NCBI GenBank assembly: GCA_963664635.1
Contig: OY761542.1
Span: 930,001-994,000, forward strand
Length of the DNA: 64,000 nucleotides
Source of the DNA: VXNE01 sp963664635
GTDB lineage: Bacteria; Pseudomonadota; Gammaproteobacteria; Pseudomonadales; Azotimanducaceae
Direction of reading: 5' to 3'
This document shows, in pieces, positions 14,971 through 23,831 of this stretch (positions within the stretch are counted from its first letter, which is position 1; each line of letters opens with the position of its first letter). Made by a program: the position numbers and the translations under genes. The notes below the pieces were generated by a model. It saw only the letters and a program-made list of their open reading frames with translations. It was not told the DNA's origin and searched no databases.

Positions 14971-15915
14971 ATGCGCAATGCCAGTGACTACGAGCGGGTA
15001 CGGACCAACGGCGTGACGCTGGCGGTCCACGAGCACGGCTCGGGGAAGCCGGTCGTGCTGTGTCATGGCTGGCCGGAGATGGGCTGGTCCTGGCGCCACC
15101 AGGTCGGTCCGCTGGCCGCAGCGGGCTACCGTGCGATCGTGCCCAACCAGCGGGGCTACTGGCTCTCGGATCGCCCGGAGGCGGTCGAGGACTACGACAT
15201 CAACGCCCTGACCGGCGACCTGGTCGGCCTGCTCGACCACTACGGGGAAGAGCAGGCGGTCTTCGTCGGGCACGACTGGGGCGCCATCGTGGTCTGGGCG
15301 ATGGCCCAGCTCCATCCGGACCGGGTGGCGGGGGTCGTCAACCTGAGCGTCCCGTTCATGGAGCGCGGGCCCACCGAGTGGGTCGGCTTCTGGGAGTCGC
15401 AGCTCGGCGGCGACTTCTACATCGTTCATTTCAACCGCCAGCCGGGCGTCGCGGACGCGGCGTTCGAGGAGAACACGCGCCAGTTCCTGCGCAACATTTA
15501 CCGGGCGGAACAGTGGAAGGAGCCGGCGCCGGCGCCGCAGCCCGGCATGCCGATGATCAACCTCGCGAAGCAGGCGGAGCCCCGGGGCAAGGCGTTCATG
15601 GACGCCGGGGAACTCGACGTGTTCGTGCGGGGGTTCGAGGAGAGCGGCTTCACGGGCGGCATCAACTGGTACCGGAACTTCACGCGCAACTGGCACATCC
15701 TGGGCGAGGCGCCGCAGGTCGTCGAGGCACCGAGCCTCGTGATCTACGGCGAGCACGACATGGTCCCGAAGTCGACAACCCTCGAGCGGCACGTGCCGAA
15801 CGTCGAGGTGCACACGCTGGAGTGCGGCCACTGGATTCAGCAGGAGAAGCCAGCCGAGACCAATGCGCTCGTGCTCGACTGGCTGGGGCGGCACTACCCG
15901 GCCTACCCAGCTTAG
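14971..15915 (+). CDS. Alpha/beta hydrolase, epoxide hydrolase family
   Basis: Soluble alpha/beta hydrolase of 314 residues with the epoxide-hydrolase signature: oxyanion motif HGWPE at about 32-36, nucleophile aspartate in GHDWGA (about 102), GYWLSDRP, and the late acid/histidine pair in GEHDMVPK and ECGHWIQQEKP. The cap region contains INWYRNFTRNW, whose tyrosine is one of those that activate the epoxide in this family. It follows the (3R)-hydroxyacyl-CoA dehydrogenase-like gene by 15 bp. The reaction would be hydrolysis of an epoxide to a diol by way of an aspartyl ester. Haloacid or haloalkane activity is less likely, because HGWPE rather than HGNP is present. Confidence 0.9.
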   Translation: MRNASDYERVRTNGVTLAVHEHGSGKPVVLCHGWPEMGWSWRHQVGPLAAAGYRAIVPNQRGYWLSDRPEAVEDYDINALTGDLVGLLDHYGEEQAVFVGHDWGAIVVWAMAQLHPDRVAGVVNLSVPFMERGPTEWVGFWESQLGGDFYIVHFNRQPGVADAAFEENTRQFLRNIYRAEQWKEPAPAPQPGMPMINLAKQAEPRGKAFMDAGELDVFVRGFEESGFTGGINWYRNFTRNWHILGEAPQVVEAPSLVIYGEHDMVPKSTTLERHVPNVEVHTLECGHWIQQEKPAETNALVLDWLGRHYPAYPA

Positions 15916-16090
15916 CCGCGTTCCCGTTGCGGAGATCTCCCGATGCGCGCCGGGACGAGTTCCCACGCCCGTTGAGAGAGATCGTCCCTTTCGGCGTAGC
16001 GGGCGGCGGGCAATGCTCCGCTGTCCGTGTTTGGGCGCGCCAACAACCCCGTGCTACTTTCCCTTGCGACGCGCCGCGCAGAGGCAGGGC

Positions 16091-16738
16091 ATGCCGATGA
16101 AGAAGCCTCCCTTTCCTGCGGAGGATCCCCGGTATCCGAGTTCGGATGGCCGGCCGTTGGCTGAGAGCGACTGGCAACTGCACGCGATCCTGGATGCCGT
16201 CGCGGTACTCGACCTGCACTTCAAGGACCGCCCGGACGTCTACGTGTCGGGCGACCTGCTCATCTACTACGAGGAGGGCCAGCCTCGAAAGTGCGTGGCG
16301 CCTGACGTCTTCGTGGTCCTTGGCGCCGCCAGACGTCGTCGGATGATCTACAAGCTCTGGGAGGAACCGAAGGCGCCGGACTTCGTGCTGGAGGTCGCCT
16401 CGGAGAACACCTGGAGGCAGGACGAGGGCCCGAAGCGCACTCTCTATGCACAGCTTGGGGTCCGGGAGTATTGGCTGTTCGATCCTCGGGAGGAGTACTT
16501 TGACCCGCCCTTGCGGGGGCTCACGTTGGTCGATGGCCGGTATCGGTCCTTGCCGGCCAGGGTGGAGGGCGGTCGACGCGTCTTTCGCAGCGAGGCCCTG
16601 GGGCTGGACCTGCGACTCGAAGACGGCCGGTTGTACTTCCGAGATCCGGCCACCGGCGAGGATCTGCGAACATTGCGCTCGGCGGAAGCCCGCATCGCGG
16701 AACTGGAGGCCCGTCTGCGGGAGGTGGCGCCGCGCTGA
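16091..16738 (+). CDS. Uma2 family endonuclease-like protein (DUF820)
   Basis: Complete Uma2-type protein of 215 residues with a PD-(D/E)xK-like core: DLLIYYEEG, CVAPDVFVVLG, then DFVLEVASENTWRQDEGPKRTLYAQLGVREYWLFDP. The catalytic pattern is Asp, then Glu-x-Ala-Ser, with a conserved lysine afterwards. The C-terminus has a helical stretch (SAEARIAELEARLREV). Start ATG at 16091; an ATG two codons later is possible. Uma2 proteins are abundant in cyanobacteria and some symbiont genomes, often in many copies, and their role is unsettled. The gene is convergent with the outer-membrane barrel gene, 43 bp apart. A shortened relative lies at 3617. Confidence 0.85.
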   Translation: MPMKKPPFPAEDPRYPSSDGRPLAESDWQLHAILDAVAVLDLHFKDRPDVYVSGDLLIYYEEGQPRKCVAPDVFVVLGAARRRRMIYKLWEEPKAPDFVLEVASENTWRQDEGPKRTLYAQLGVREYWLFDPREEYFDPPLRGLTLVDGRYRSLPARVEGGRRVFRSEALGLDLRLEDGRLYFRDPATGEDLRTLRSAEARIAELEARLREVAPR

Positions 16739-16781
16739 CGCCGTGCTGGAACGGCCCCGGGCTCGGAACCAGGGGCCGCTC

Positions 16782-18134
16782 CTACCGGAAATACACGAAC
16801 TGCAGGAACGCCTGCGTGCCGCCGCCACTGGTGACGCCCTCCACCACGGGCACGCCCCCGAACTCCTCGCCCTCGTCGCCGAGCACGGTCGTGATGCCCA
16901 GCAGCATGCGCGTGAAGTCCGACGGCTCGTAGACCAGCGATGTCTGCACGAGGCTCGAGCGGTCGTCGAGGTTCACGATGGTGGTCAGGCTCTGCGTCCA
17001 CAGCGCGCTCCACTGGTAGGTCGCGCCTACGGCCAGGTAGTCGCGCATCAGGTTGAACAGTTCGCCGCGGGCGAGGCGGGTGACCAGCGGTGACGGCAGT
17101 TCCGAGCGGCGGCCGGGCAGTTCGCGCACGCCGAAGTCGTTGTGGTAGTACTCGGCGAACCCGAAGGCCGCGCGCCCGAACAGGTCGAAGGCCCAGTCGA
17201 TGTTGACGATGCCCGACAGGTACCACTCCTCGTCCGCTTCGAGGCGCGTGCCGGTCACGTCGGTGCGCAGGATCGCGCCGCCGATGGGGACGCGTACGGT
17301 CAGCCCGAGCACGTCGTCGAGGTAGTGGCGCGCGCCGAGCACCTCGATCTCGCTGCCGCCGACGAAGCCGTGCCACTTGATCGCCCGGCTGGCGCTGTCG
17401 GACCCGGCCTTGCCGTATTCGTCGCGCCGCGCCACGTACAGGAACTGCAGGTCGCTGCCGCCGAAGGCCTGCTCGACGAGCACGACGTCGTCGCCGGGCT
17501 TGTAGTCCCGGTCCACGGTGGTCGGGGCGAACGGGTTGAAGAGGTCCATGGGCTGGAACACCCGCCCGCTGCCCCAGCTCACGGCTTGGCGGCCGACGGT
17601 GACGGAGAGGTTGCGCCGCCGGTACTCGAGGGCGAAGCGGTCGAAGCGGTGCACCGCCCGGTGGCGGTGGCCGTCGTCGATCTCCCAGGTGAGGCGCATC
17701 AGGCGCCGTGCATCTTCGGTGGGGGTCTGGTCGAGGGTCTGTTGGGAAGCGCCGCTGGCAAGGGCCAGGGAGTCGCCGCTCAGCCAGGAAAGCGAATAGT
17801 CGGCGATGAACCGCAGGCTGCTCTCTCGATCGCTGCCTTCGCGATTGGCGTCGGCCCGTACGAGTACGCGGAGGCTGCCCGTGTGGTCATAGGCGGGCGT
17901 GCCGTTGGTCTGGCGCTGGAAGTCCTCTGCGGGGAGTACCGCGCCAGCGGTGAACCACTTGAGGCGTCCCTTGATCTCGGAGTCCTGGGCGTGCGCCGGG
18001 ACGGCAGTAGCCAGGCACGCCGCGGCGAGGAGGCTGGCGAAAACGTTCCGGTGCGCGGCGTGCGTCCCGGCAGAGCGTACCGGCTGGCTCCACCGGGCGT
18101 GGACGGTCGCCGGCCTGGTCGGGCCGACGGTCAA
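16782..18134 (-). CDS. Predicted outer-membrane beta-barrel protein, last gene of the permease operon
   Basis: About 450 residues with a basic leader, a signal peptide ending in PAHAQDSE (about 30-50), then alternating polar/hydrophobic strands rich in aromatic residues and ending in QAFLQFVYFR, a C-terminal aromatic pattern typical of outer-membrane barrels. The motif FALEYRRRNLSVTVGRQAVSWGSG resembles DUF1302/porin-like barrels. The TTG start at 18134 overlaps the stop of the ATPase gene (TTGA); a downstream start closer to the signal peptide is possible. It belongs to the operon with the LolA-like protein, five FtsX-type permease genes and the ATPase. It may therefore be the outer-membrane exit or acceptor for whatever that system moves. 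This role is inference. Confidence 0.8.
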   Translation of the reverse strand: MTVGPTRPATVHARWSQPVRSAGTHAAHRNVFASLLAAACLATAVPAHAQDSEIKGRLKWFTAGAVLPAEDFQRQTNGTPAYDHTGSLRVLVRADANREGSDRESSLRFIADYSLSWLSGDSLALASGASQQTLDQTPTEDARRLMRLTWEIDDGHRHRAVHRFDRFALEYRRRNLSVTVGRQAVSWGSGRVFQPMDLFNPFAPTTVDRDYKPGDDVVLVEQAFGGSDLQFLYVARRDEYGKAGSDSASRAIKWHGFVGGSEIEVLGARHYLDDVLGLTVRVPIGGAILRTDVTGTRLEADEEWYLSGIVNIDWAFDLFGRAAFGFAEYYHNDFGVRELPGRRSELPSPLVTRLARGELFNLMRDYLAVGATYQWSALWTQSLTTIVNLDDRSSLVQTSLVYEPSDFTRMLLGITTVLGDEGEEFGGVPVVEGVTSGGGTQAFLQFVYFR

Positions 18135-18841
18135 GCGTCTGGCGACGCGTCCGTCGTCGAACCGTCGCTCTCGATGGCGCCGTCCCGCAGGTTCACGGGC
18201 CGCTTGGCGAACCCCATCACCATCGGGTCATGGGTGGCGGTCACGATGGTCACACCGTGGTTCTCGTTGATGTTGCGCAGCAGTTCGAGCAACTCCTTCG
18301 TGGTCGTGGTGTCGAGGTTCGCGCTCGGCTCGTCGGCGAGCAGGAGCACGGGATCCGTCACGATGGCGCGCGCCACCGCCACGCGCTGCTGCTGTCCGCC
18401 GGACAGCTCGCCCGGCCGCCGGTCGCCGATGTCGTCGAGTCCGAGCCGGTCGAGGACCTCGAGCGCGCGGTCATGCCGTTCCTTGGCGCCGATGCCCTGG
18501 AGCTGCATGATGAACTCGACGTTCTCGACGGCGGTCAGGACCGGGATCAGGTTGTAGGCCTGGAACACGAAGCCGATCTTGCGCAGCCGCAGGTCCGAGA
18601 GCTGGGCCTCCGAGAGGCCGCCGAGTTCCTCGCCGTCCACGGAGACGGACCCGTCGTTCGGCCGGTCGAGACCGCCGATGATGTGCAGGAGCGTCGACTT
18701 GCCGGAGCCGGACGGCCCGGCCAGGCTGACCCAGTCGCCCTTGTGGACCGCGAAGTCGACACCGCGCAGTGCGTGTACCGGGACGGCGTCGTCGGCGTAG
18801 ACACGCGTCACTCCCTGGCACTGCACAACTTGTTCAGACAT
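18131..18841 (-). CDS. ABC transporter ATP-binding protein, LolD/MacB type
   Basis: The 236-residue ATPase of the operon. Walker A GPSGSGKST, Q-loop FVFQAYNLIPVLTAVENVEF, signature LSGGQQQRVAVARA, Walker B LLLADEPSANLD and H-loop TATHDP are all intact. The Q-loop and spacing are those of LolD and MacB ATPases, which drive mechanotransmission through FtsX-fold permeases rather than solute import. It is the only ATPase in an operon with five permease genes, so it probably serves all of them in turn. The last permease gene lies 24 bp upstream, and the barrel gene overlaps its stop. Confidence 0.93.
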   Translation of the reverse strand: MSEQVVQCQGVTRVYADDAVPVHALRGVDFAVHKGDWVSLAGPSGSGKSTLLHIIGGLDRPNDGSVSVDGEELGGLSEAQLSDLRLRKIGFVFQAYNLIPVLTAVENVEFIMQLQGIGAKERHDRALEVLDRLGLDDIGDRRPGELSGGQQQRVAVARAIVTDPVLLLADEPSANLDTTTTKELLELLRNINENHGVTIVTATHDPMVMGFAKRPVNLRDGAIESDGSTTDASPDA

Positions 18842-18865
18842 GCGTTTCCTCCTTGTGACGCGCCA

Positions 18866-20089
18866 TTATCGGCGCATGGCTTCGAGCGGCCCCATCTTCA
18901 TGGAACGCACCGCCGGAGAGGCGCTCGCAACGAAGCCGAGAATCAGGCTCAGGACCACCACCAGGATCACGTCTCCGGCGACGAGCTGCGGGACGAGCAC
19001 GTTGCTCAGACCGAAGGTGTCCATCGCCTCGTCGAAGCCCCCGAGGTCCACGCCGTCGGCGATGGGAATGAAGGCCAGCAGTCCGATCAGGACGCCGCCG
19101 GCGATGCCGGCGCCCATGATGAGCGTCGACTCGAGCACTACCTGCAGCAGGACGGCGCGGGGCCGCATGCCGATGGCGCGCATCATGCCCATCTCGCGGG
19201 TGCGCTCCATGACGGCCGTGACCAGGGAATTGACGAGGCCGAAGGACAGCGCCCCCATCATGATGAAGAAGTAGACCAGGATGACCACGTCGATGATCGC
19301 CGTCAGGGCCGCGGCCGTCGGGTCGAGCTGCTGCCAGCTCAGCACGTCGAGGCCGGTGAACACGTTCGCGAGGCGCTGCAGGATCGGGGGGCTGAAACGG
19401 TCTTCCGTGAGACGTAGCGAGAGTTCCGTCACGACGGTGGTCTCGAGGAGGTTCTGGACGGTGTCGCGGCCGGTGAAGACGAAGATCTTCTCGAGGGACG
19501 CGGTTTCCGCGCGGTAGACGCCGGCCACCCGGTAGCCGGCTTCCCGGTTGCGGCCGTCGGCGCCCTGGGTGATGAGTACGATGCGCCGGCCGACCTGGGT
19601 CTCGATCCGCTCGGCCAGCGCCGCGCCGACGATCACCCGCCGGTCGGCGGCGTCCGCGAGCGGCTCGCCGGAAATCCCGAGCTTGCCGACGAACGAGATG
19701 TTCTCGCTGGCGGGATCGACCCCCACGAGCTGAATGCCCCGGGTCTCGCGCTCGCTCATGATGACCGCCGGGACCCGAATACGGGACGCCCACCCGGCGA
19801 CCATGTCCGGCGTGATGCCCTCGAGCGCATCGGGCCGCCAGTCCTTGGCGAGTTCGAAGCTCTGCGCGACGCCCGGGTCGTCGAGGTAGCCGGGCGCCAG
19901 GATCTTGATGTGTCCGTTCATGAGGTCGACGGCGTTGTCGACCATCTGCACCTGCATGCCCCGGATGAAGGAGTTCGCGAGGATCACGGCGGCCACCGCA
20001 AAGGTGATGCCCCCGAGCAGGATCCCGTTGCGTCGCTTGTGGCGCCACAGGTTGCGCCAGCCGAGTTGCACGAGGAGTCGCAGTTTCAT
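18866..20089 (-). CDS. FtsX-family ABC permease (permease 5, most divergent copy)
   Basis: LolC/LolE/MacB-type permease of 407 residues. One N-terminal membrane helix (GILLGGITFAVAAVILAN, about 22-40) is followed by a periplasmic domain of about 230 residues. Three C-terminal helices follow, the first introducing the family's ERTREMGMMRAIGMRPRAVLLQVVLES coupling motif. It shares the N-terminal WRNLWRHKRR with its neighbours but is clearly less similar to them than permeases 2-4 are to each other. It is next to the ATPase and may be the ancestral or obligatory partner of a heterodimer. The start ATG at 20089 follows GGAGTAAACCC. Confidence 0.9.
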   Translation of the reverse strand: MKLRLLVQLGWRNLWRHKRRNGILLGGITFAVAAVILANSFIRGMQVQMVDNAVDLMNGHIKILAPGYLDDPGVAQSFELAKDWRPDALEGITPDMVAGWASRIRVPAVIMSERETRGIQLVGVDPASENISFVGKLGISGEPLADAADRRVIVGAALAERIETQVGRRIVLITQGADGRNREAGYRVAGVYRAETASLEKIFVFTGRDTVQNLLETTVVTELSLRLTEDRFSPPILQRLANVFTGLDVLSWQQLDPTAAALTAIIDVVILVYFFIMMGALSFGLVNSLVTAVMERTREMGMMRAIGMRPRAVLLQVVLESTLIMGAGIAGGVLIGLLAFIPIADGVDLGGFDEAMDTFGLSNVLVPQLVAGDVILVVVLSLILGFVASASPAVRSMKMGPLEAMRR

Positions 20090-20117
20090 GGGTTTACTCC
20101 GCCACCGTTGCCCCTGG

Positions 20118-21089
20118 TCATTCTTCGTCCCGCAGCGCCTCGACGGCGTTCAGGCGCCAGATGCGCCGCGCCGGGACGGCCGCGGCGAGCTGCACCGCCA
20201 CGACCATGGTGGCCGTTATGACCAGCGCCCCCGCGGCGTCGAAAACCGGCATCAGCGTGTCCGGCATGGCCAGTCTTGCGAGCATGCGATCGAAGTCTCC
20301 GAACGCGGACATGGGAATGCCCTCGATGGCGAGGGCGGACACGGTGGCGAAGACCACCACCAGGCCAAGAGCCACGCCCAGGAGGCTCATCCAGAGCCCC
20401 TCGAACTGCACCATACGGAAGATCGCGGCCGGCGTCATGCCGATCGCCTTCAGCATGCCGAACTCGGCCGTGCGTTCAAAGACCGTCATGACGAAGGTGC
20501 TGACGACCACGAAGGTCACGATCACGACCAGGAAGACGGCCACCAGGACGCTTCCGCCGAGCTCCATGGTAACGAACTGCTCGAGCTCGGGCTGCAGTTC
20601 CTGCCACGGGCGCACGGACGGGACGCCGGCCGCCCGCGTCGTGGCCGGCGGCGGCGTTCCCGACGGACGCGGAGACGTCGGCCGCGAAGTCGCGCGCGCT
20701 GCCCGGGTCCCGCGTCAGCACGGCGATGGCGTGGGCTTCGTCTTCGAGCCCGAACGTCTCCGAGAAGTCGTCGAAGTGCATCAGCATGACGCTGCGGTCG
20801 AGGTCGGGGACACCCGACTCGAAAAGCCCGACGAGTGATACCGCGGTCGCGGCGATGCCGCCCTCCTTCCCGGTGCCGAGCACCACGACCTCGGTTCCCA
20901 CCTCGGCGCCCAGATTCCGTGCGAGGGCGCTGCCCATGAGAGCTTCCCCGCTCCGCTCGAGCGGCCGCCCGCCCGGCAAGGCCCGTTTGGACAGCGTGGC
21001 GAACTCGACCGCGGGGTCGATGCTGAGGGCTCTTTCATGCGAGGGGTAACCCCCTCGCGCTCCCCGGGGGCTACGGTCAGTTCGGACAT
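20118..21089 (-). pseudogene. Decayed FtsX-family permease (permease 4)
   Basis: A copy of permeases 2/3 broken in two places. It begins MSELTVAPGEREG, like permease 2, but after a palindromic repeat (21039-21058) the sequence jumps to the equivalent of about residue 152 (IDPAVEFATLS), in another frame. About 130 residues, including the first membrane helix, are lost. The middle part reads ALPGGRPLERSGEALMGSALARNLGAEVG in the second frame. A second shift near 20640 moves to the frame encoding RPWQELQPELEQ and the three C-terminal helices ending ARRIWRLNAVEALRDEE. Unless both shifts are assembly errors, the gene cannot make a working permease. The long intact C-terminal frame suggests recent decay. 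Confidence 0.8.
21039..21067. repeat. Coding palindromic element, copy A1
   Basis: Arms GCGAGGGG/CCCCTCGC around TAAC, followed by GCTCCCCGG. It lies at the 5' end of the broken permease 4 and encodes GEREGVTPR in the gene's direction. The deletion joint of the pseudogene is immediately next to it. Confidence 0.75.
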
Positions 21090-21102
21090 GGCACTCGTCG
21101 TC

Positions 21103-22476
21103 TCACTCTTCGTCCCGGAGCGCCTCGACCGGGTTCAGGCGCCAGATGCGCCGGGCCGGGAGGGCGGCGGCGAACTGGACGGCGGCGATCATGACCGCGG
21201 CCATGAGCAGCGCATCGGTGGTGGCGAACACCGGTACCAGCGTGTCCGGCAGATTCAAGCGCTCGTACATCCCCGCCAGGTCCCCGAACTCGGAGACGGG
21301 AACGCCCTTGACGGCGACGGCGGATACGGTGGCGAAGGCCGCCGCCACCCCGAGGGCGACGCCGATCAGGCTCATCCAGAACCCTTCGAACTGCACCATG
21401 CGGAAGATCGCGGACGGCGGCATGCCGATCGCCTTCAGCATGCCGAACGCGGCCGTGCGTTCGAACACCGTCATGACGAACGCGCTGACCACCACGAAGG
21501 TCACGATCACGGACAGGATGCCGGCCAGGATGAACCCGAGGCTGTCCTTGATGAGGACCAACTGCTCGAGTTCCGGCTGGACCTGCTGCCACGGCAGCAC
21601 GCGTGGCGTGCCGGGGGCCGCGGCGTTCCCGGCGGACGGGACCGTGGTGGCGATCACGGCCGCAAGGTCGGCCGCGAAGTCCCGCGCGGCGCCCGCGTCC
21701 CGCCCCAAAACGGCGATGGCGTGCGCCTCGTCCTCGAGTCCGAACGCCTCGGAGAAGTCCTCGAAGTGCACCATCATGACGCCGCGGTCGAGGTCGGGGA
21801 TGCCGGACTCGAAGAGTCCGACGACGGTCACGGCGGTCGCGGCGACGCCGCCCTCCTTCCCTGCCCCGAGCACGACGACGTCGCCTCCCACCTGCGCGCC
21901 GAGATTGCGTGCCAGAACGCTGGCCATGAGAGCTTCCCCGGGCCGCTCCAGCGTCCGGCCGCCCGGGAGGGCGCGTTGCGAGAGCGTGGCGAACTCGACG
22001 GCGGGGTCGATGCCGATGATCTGGGCGCCGAAACTGGTCTCCCCCGCCTGAGAGCCCTCAGCCGGGGAGCGCGAGGGGCTTGCCCCTCGCATGGAAGAGT
22101 CCGCGGACACCAGCGCGAAGCCCATGCCCCGCGGCGCCACGGCCCGTACGCCGGGCTGCCGGGTGAGCGTCTCCGTCACGGCGGCGAGGCGCTCGACCGT
22201 GTGCCGCATCCTGGGATCGTCCAGGTACTCGGCATGTTGCACCTGGGCGTGACCACTCATCTGCTCGGTCACGAGGTTGACCGTGGCGTCGAAAACCCCC
22301 TCGTGCATGGACCGCATGAACACGACGAACAGGACGGCGAACGCCACGCCGCCGGCGGTCAGCCAGGTGCGCCGGGGCACGCGCCAGAGGTTGCGCCACG
22401 CCATCGTGACGAGCGCTCCGCCGACGGCGCGCCGGGCGGTGCGGGTGGCGGCGGGGAAGACCGTCAGTTCGGCCAC
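21103..22476 (-). CDS. FtsX-family ABC permease (permease 3) with an in-frame palindromic insertion
   Basis: A 457-residue LolCE/MacB-type permease: N-terminal helix (WLTAGGVAFAVLFVVFM), a periplasmic domain of about 230 residues, and three C-terminal helices starting at ILAGILSVIVTFVVVSAFVM, with the FERTAAFGMLKAIGM motif. It is closely similar to permease 2 throughout. Relative to that copy it has 14 extra residues (about SMRGASPSRSPAEG) after FALVSADS, encoded by a 42-bp palindromic element (copy A2). The element is in frame and the rest of the gene is intact, so the protein is probably made with the insert in a periplasmic loop. It starts 13 bp after the permease 2 stop. Confidence 0.9.
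   Translation of the reverse strand: MAELTVFPAATRTARRAVGGALVTMAWRNLWRVPRRTWLTAGGVAFAVLFVVFMRSMHEGVFDATVNLVTEQMSGHAQVQHAEYLDDPRMRHTVERLAAVTETLTRQPGVRAVAPRGMGFALVSADSSMRGASPSRSPAEGSQAGETSFGAQIIGIDPAVEFATLSQRALPGGRTLERPGEALMASVLARNLGAQVGGDVVVLGAGKEGGVAATAVTVVGLFESGIPDLDRGVMMVHFEDFSEAFGLEDEAHAIAVLGRDAGAARDFAADLAAVIATTVPSAGNAAAPGTPRVLPWQQVQPELEQLVLIKDSLGFILAGILSVIVTFVVVSAFVMTVFERTAAFGMLKAIGMPPSAIFRMVQFEGFWMSLIGVALGVAAAFATVSAVAVKGVPVSEFGDLAGMYERLNLPDTLVPVFATTDALLMAAVMIAAVQFAAALPARRIWRLNPVEALRDEE
22054..22098. repeat. Coding palindromic element, copy A2 (inside permease 3)
   Basis: Core arms GCGAGGGG/CCCCTCGC around CTTG (22071-22090), with GAGCCCTCAGCCGGGGAGC on the left. Comparison with permease 2 shows a clean 42-bp in-frame insertion flanked by a short CTC repeat. 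Its orientation relative to the gene is opposite to that of copies A1, A3 and A4. Confidence 0.85.
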
Positions 22477-22489
22477 GTCAGTCCCGGTT

Positions 22490-23830
22490 TCACTCTTCGT
22501 CCCGCAACGCCTCGACCGCCTTCAGGCGCCAGATACGCCGGGCGGGGACGGCCGCGGCGACCTGTACGGCCACGATCATGATCGCCGTCATGAGCAGCGC
22601 TGCCCCGATGCTGAACGCGGGCACCAACGCCTCCGGCAGACCCAGCTGCTCGAATATCGCCAGGTCCTCTCCGAACGCGGCCACGGGAATGCCCTTGACT
22701 GAGAGAGCGGACACGGCCGCAAAGGCTGCGGCCACGCCGAGCGCCACGCCGAGCAGGCTCATCCAGAACCCCTCGAACTGCACCATGCGGAAGATCGCGC
22801 CGGGCGGCATGCCAATGGCCTTCAGCATGCCGAACTCGGCAGTGCGCTCGAAGACCGTCATGACGAACGTACTGACGACCACGAAGGTCACGATCACGAC
22901 CAGGATGACGCCCAGAACGACCACGCCGCCCTCCTTCATGACGATGAACTGTTCGAGTTCGGGCTGGATGTCCTGCCACGGCAGCACGCGCGGGGTCCCG
23001 GCCGTCGCGGCGTTCGCGGCGGCCGGGGCGATATCCACCGCGAAATCGCGCGCGCGGTTGGCGTCCTGGCCCAGCAGGGCGATGACGTGGGCTTCGTCCT
23101 TGAGCCCGAACGCCTCCGAGAAATCGTCGAAGTGCACCATCAGAAGGCTGCGGTCGAGGTCCGGGTTGCCGGACTCGAAGAGTCCGACGAGGGTGACCGC
23201 GGTCGCCGCGACGCCGCCGTCCTTCCCTGTGCCGAGCACGATGATGTCGCCCCCCACCTCCGCGCCCAGGTTGCGCGCCAGGAGGCTGCCCATGAGACCT
23301 TCCCCGGCTCGCTCGAGCGGGCGGCCGCCCGGCAGGGCCCGTTGGGACAGCGTGGCGAATTCGACCGAGGGGTCGATGCCCATGACCTGGGCGCCGAAGC
23401 TGGTCTCGCCGGCTTGGGAGTCCGCGGACACCAGCGCGAAGCCCATGCCCCGCGGCGCCACGGCCCGTACGCCGGGGTGCCCCTCGAGCGTCTCCGTCAC
23501 GGCCGCGAGGCCCTCGACCGTGTACCGCATCCTCGGATCGTCCAGGTACTGTGGATGCTGGACCTGCGCGTGGCCGGGCATCTGCTTCGTCGCGAGGTCG
23601 ACCGTCGCGCCGAAGACGCCCACGTGCATCGAGCGCCCCAACACGAGCAGGAACACGGCGAACGCCACGCCGCCGGCCGTCAGCCAGGTGCGCCGGCGGA
23701 CACGCCACAGGTTGCGCCACGCCATGGTGACGAGGGCCGCACCGACGGCGCGGCGCGCCGGCTTCGATGCGACTCTCTTGCGAGGGGCAAGCCCCTCGCG
23801 CTCCCCGGGGGCAGCGGTCAGTTCGGACAT
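22490..23830 (-). CDS. FtsX-family ABC permease (permease 2)
   Basis: A 446-residue LolCE/MacB-type permease. It has an N-terminal helix at about 49-68 (WLTAGGVAFAVFLLVLGRSM), a periplasmic domain to about 270, and three C-terminal helices (VVVLGVILVVIVTFVVVSTF, FWMSLLGVALGVAAAFAAVS, ALLMTAIMIVAVQVAAAVPA) with FERTAEFGMLKAIGM between. I chose the ATG at 23830, giving MSELTAAPG, because permease 4 and, with one change, permease 3 begin the same way; GAGGTGG precedes it. It overlaps the end of permease 1 only in the intergenic ATGAC. Residues 8-20 (PGEREGLAPRKRV) are encoded by palindromic copy A3, so the cytosolic N-terminus is partly repeat-derived. Confidence 0.9.
   Translation of the reverse strand: MSELTAAPGEREGLAPRKRVASKPARRAVGAALVTMAWRNLWRVRRRTWLTAGGVAFAVFLLVLGRSMHVGVFGATVDLATKQMPGHAQVQHPQYLDDPRMRYTVEGLAAVTETLEGHPGVRAVAPRGMGFALVSADSQAGETSFGAQVMGIDPSVEFATLSQRALPGGRPLERAGEGLMGSLLARNLGAEVGGDIIVLGTGKDGGVAATAVTLVGLFESGNPDLDRSLLMVHFDDFSEAFGLKDEAHVIALLGQDANRARDFAVDIAPAAANAATAGTPRVLPWQDIQPELEQFIVMKEGGVVVLGVILVVIVTFVVVSTFVMTVFERTAEFGMLKAIGMPPGAIFRMVQFEGFWMSLLGVALGVAAAFAAVSALSVKGIPVAAFGEDLAIFEQLGLPEALVPAFSIGAALLMTAIMIVAVQVAAAVPARRIWRLKAVEALRDEE
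23776..23808. repeat. Coding palindromic element, copy A3 (5' end of permease 2)
   Basis: Arms GCGAGGGG/CCCCTCGC around CAAG (23780-23799), followed by GCTCCCCGG. Read in the gene's direction it encodes PGEREGLAPRKR near the N-terminus of permease 2. Confidence 0.8.
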
Positions 23831-23831
23831 G

